From contig NZ_JAECMT010000002.1 of the NCBI RefSeq assembly GCF_016019935.1, positions 372,001 to 436,000 on the forward strand: 64,000 nt of DNA. Direction: 5' to 3'. The position numbers and the translations under genes are program-made. The notes beneath the pieces were generated by a model. It was not told where the DNA came from, ran no database searches, and saw only the letters and a list, made by a program, of their open reading frames with translations. The stretch's first letter is position 1, and each line of letters opens with the position of its first letter. Positions 63,464 to 64,000 of this stretch are shown one piece after another. Source of the stretch: Paenibacillus sp. GSMTC-2017. GTDB lineage: Bacteria > Bacillota > Bacilli > Paenibacillales > Paenibacillaceae.

Positions 63464-64000
63464 CGTATCGATTGTAATATTTTTTTCTCTAATCGTGAAA
63501 CCTGGACCTGTGATATACCTAGCCTGCTGGCAACTTCAGATTGCGTCTTGTCGCGATAGTATCGTAAGTATACGATAAGCCGTTCACGCTCGTTAAGTCC
63601 CTCGATCGCTTCTTCGAGTGCCATCTTATCAAACCAGCGATCTTGCGATTCGTCAGCTATTTGATCCATTAGTGTTATAGGATCTCCGTCGTTTTCAAAT
63701 ACTGTCTCATGAATAGAGGTAGGTGGTTTATTAGCTTCCTGAGCGAACACCACATCTTCCGGCGTTATACCTAAGCGTTCCGCTACTTCGGAAATAGTGG
63801 GCAGTCTTCCCAACGTTTTGGACAGCTCATCCTTCATCTTACGCACTTTATTAGCTGTCTCTTTAAGCGATCTGCTCACCTTCAACGTTCCATCGTCTCT
63901 TAAGAAACGTTGAATCTCACCGATAATCATTGGAACAGCATACGTCGAAAATTTCACGTCATAAGATAAATCGAATTTGTCAACGGACTTAAGTAAGCCG
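63445..64000 (-). CDS. sigF: RNA polymerase sigma-F factor, 3' part (5' end off window)
   Basis: The forespore sigma factor of early sporulation. About 185 C-terminal residues are in view, running off the edge: the visible start reads GLLKSVDKFDLSYDVKFSTYA, in the middle of region 2. Region 3 and the region 4 helix-turn-helix (SEVASRLGISQVQVSRLEKKIL) follow. It precedes the spoVA genes, as in the spoIIA-spoVA order of B. subtilis. The spoIIAA and spoIIAB genes would lie just beyond the window. Confidence 0.95.
   Translation of the reverse strand, partial: GLLKSVDKFDLSYDVKFSTYAVPMIIGEIQRFLRDDGTLKVSRSLKETANKVRKMKDELSKTLGRLPTISEVAERLGITPEDVVFAQEANKPPTSIHETVFENDGDPITLMDQIADESQDRWFDKMALEEAIEGLNERERLIVYLRYYRDKTQSEVASRLGISQVQVSRLEKKILQSIRDQIAQ

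Overview
The window reads as a contiguous chromosomal segment of a spore-forming, low- to mid-GC Firmicute, most likely a Paenibacillus-type member of the Bacillales. The gene order follows the Bacillus subtilis segment that runs from sigF/spoVA through rib, scp, dacB-spm, res, gudB, cmk, der, spoIVA, hbs, mtrB, hep/men and aro to trp-hisC-tyrA. It carries the specific replacements expected of Paenibacillaceae, chiefly futalosine-route menaquinone genes and a reorganised spoVA cluster. Almost everything lies on the minus strand. No rRNA, tRNA, insertion sequence, prophage or CRISPR array was seen.

Region 1 (1-11,000) is the aromatic amino acid supraoperon, read from high to low coordinates: aroC-aroB-aroH, then trpEDCFBA, then hisC-tyrA. 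The trp leader contains a run of (G/U)AG triplets at 5-nt spacing followed by an intrinsic terminator. This is a TRAP-controlled attenuator, and the gene for TRAP itself (mtrB) sits about 10 kb away in the same window. Region 2 (11,000-17,800) holds a small HTH gene, cheR and a menaquinone block: hepS, menG, a UbiA-family prenyltransferase, ubiX, mqnA and hepT. Region 3 (18,000-28,700) holds mtrB, hup (with a structured tandem-repeat leader), spoIVA, a lipoprotein, two ferredoxins around a nucleotidyltransferase, small sporulation genes, gpsA-plsY, der, and the YIEGIA/capping-subunit pair.

Region 4 (28,700-42,000) holds rpsA, plsC, cmk, small ypf genes, ypeB, prsW, gudB, a MecA-type adaptor, and a short plus-strand island: a polysaccharide deacetylase, an unknown membrane-anchored protein, and serA with a hairpin leader. 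Region 5 (42,000-57,900) holds resABCDE for cytochrome c maturation and redox control, rluB, spmAB-dacB, ytfIJ, scpAB and the ribDE-BA-H operon under an FMN riboswitch. Region 6 (58,000-64,000) holds small zinc-ribbon and frameshifted genes, ppiB, lysA, spoVAF-spoVAB-spoVAA behind a sigma-G-like promoter, and the 3' part of sigF.

The genes link in several ways. Chorismate made by aroB and aroC feeds trp, tyr and (through MqnA) menaquinone. HepS/HepT supply the quinone side chain, and Res proteins serve the respiratory chain that uses it. Many of the remaining genes serve spore formation or germination. Most of the window is ordinary housekeeping. I found no clearly new multi-gene system. The least explained items are the hup leader repeats, the ferredoxin/nucleotidyltransferase cluster, the serA leader hairpin, a Gly-to-Val change in the GpsA nucleotide-binding motif, and several small genes under 60 codons.
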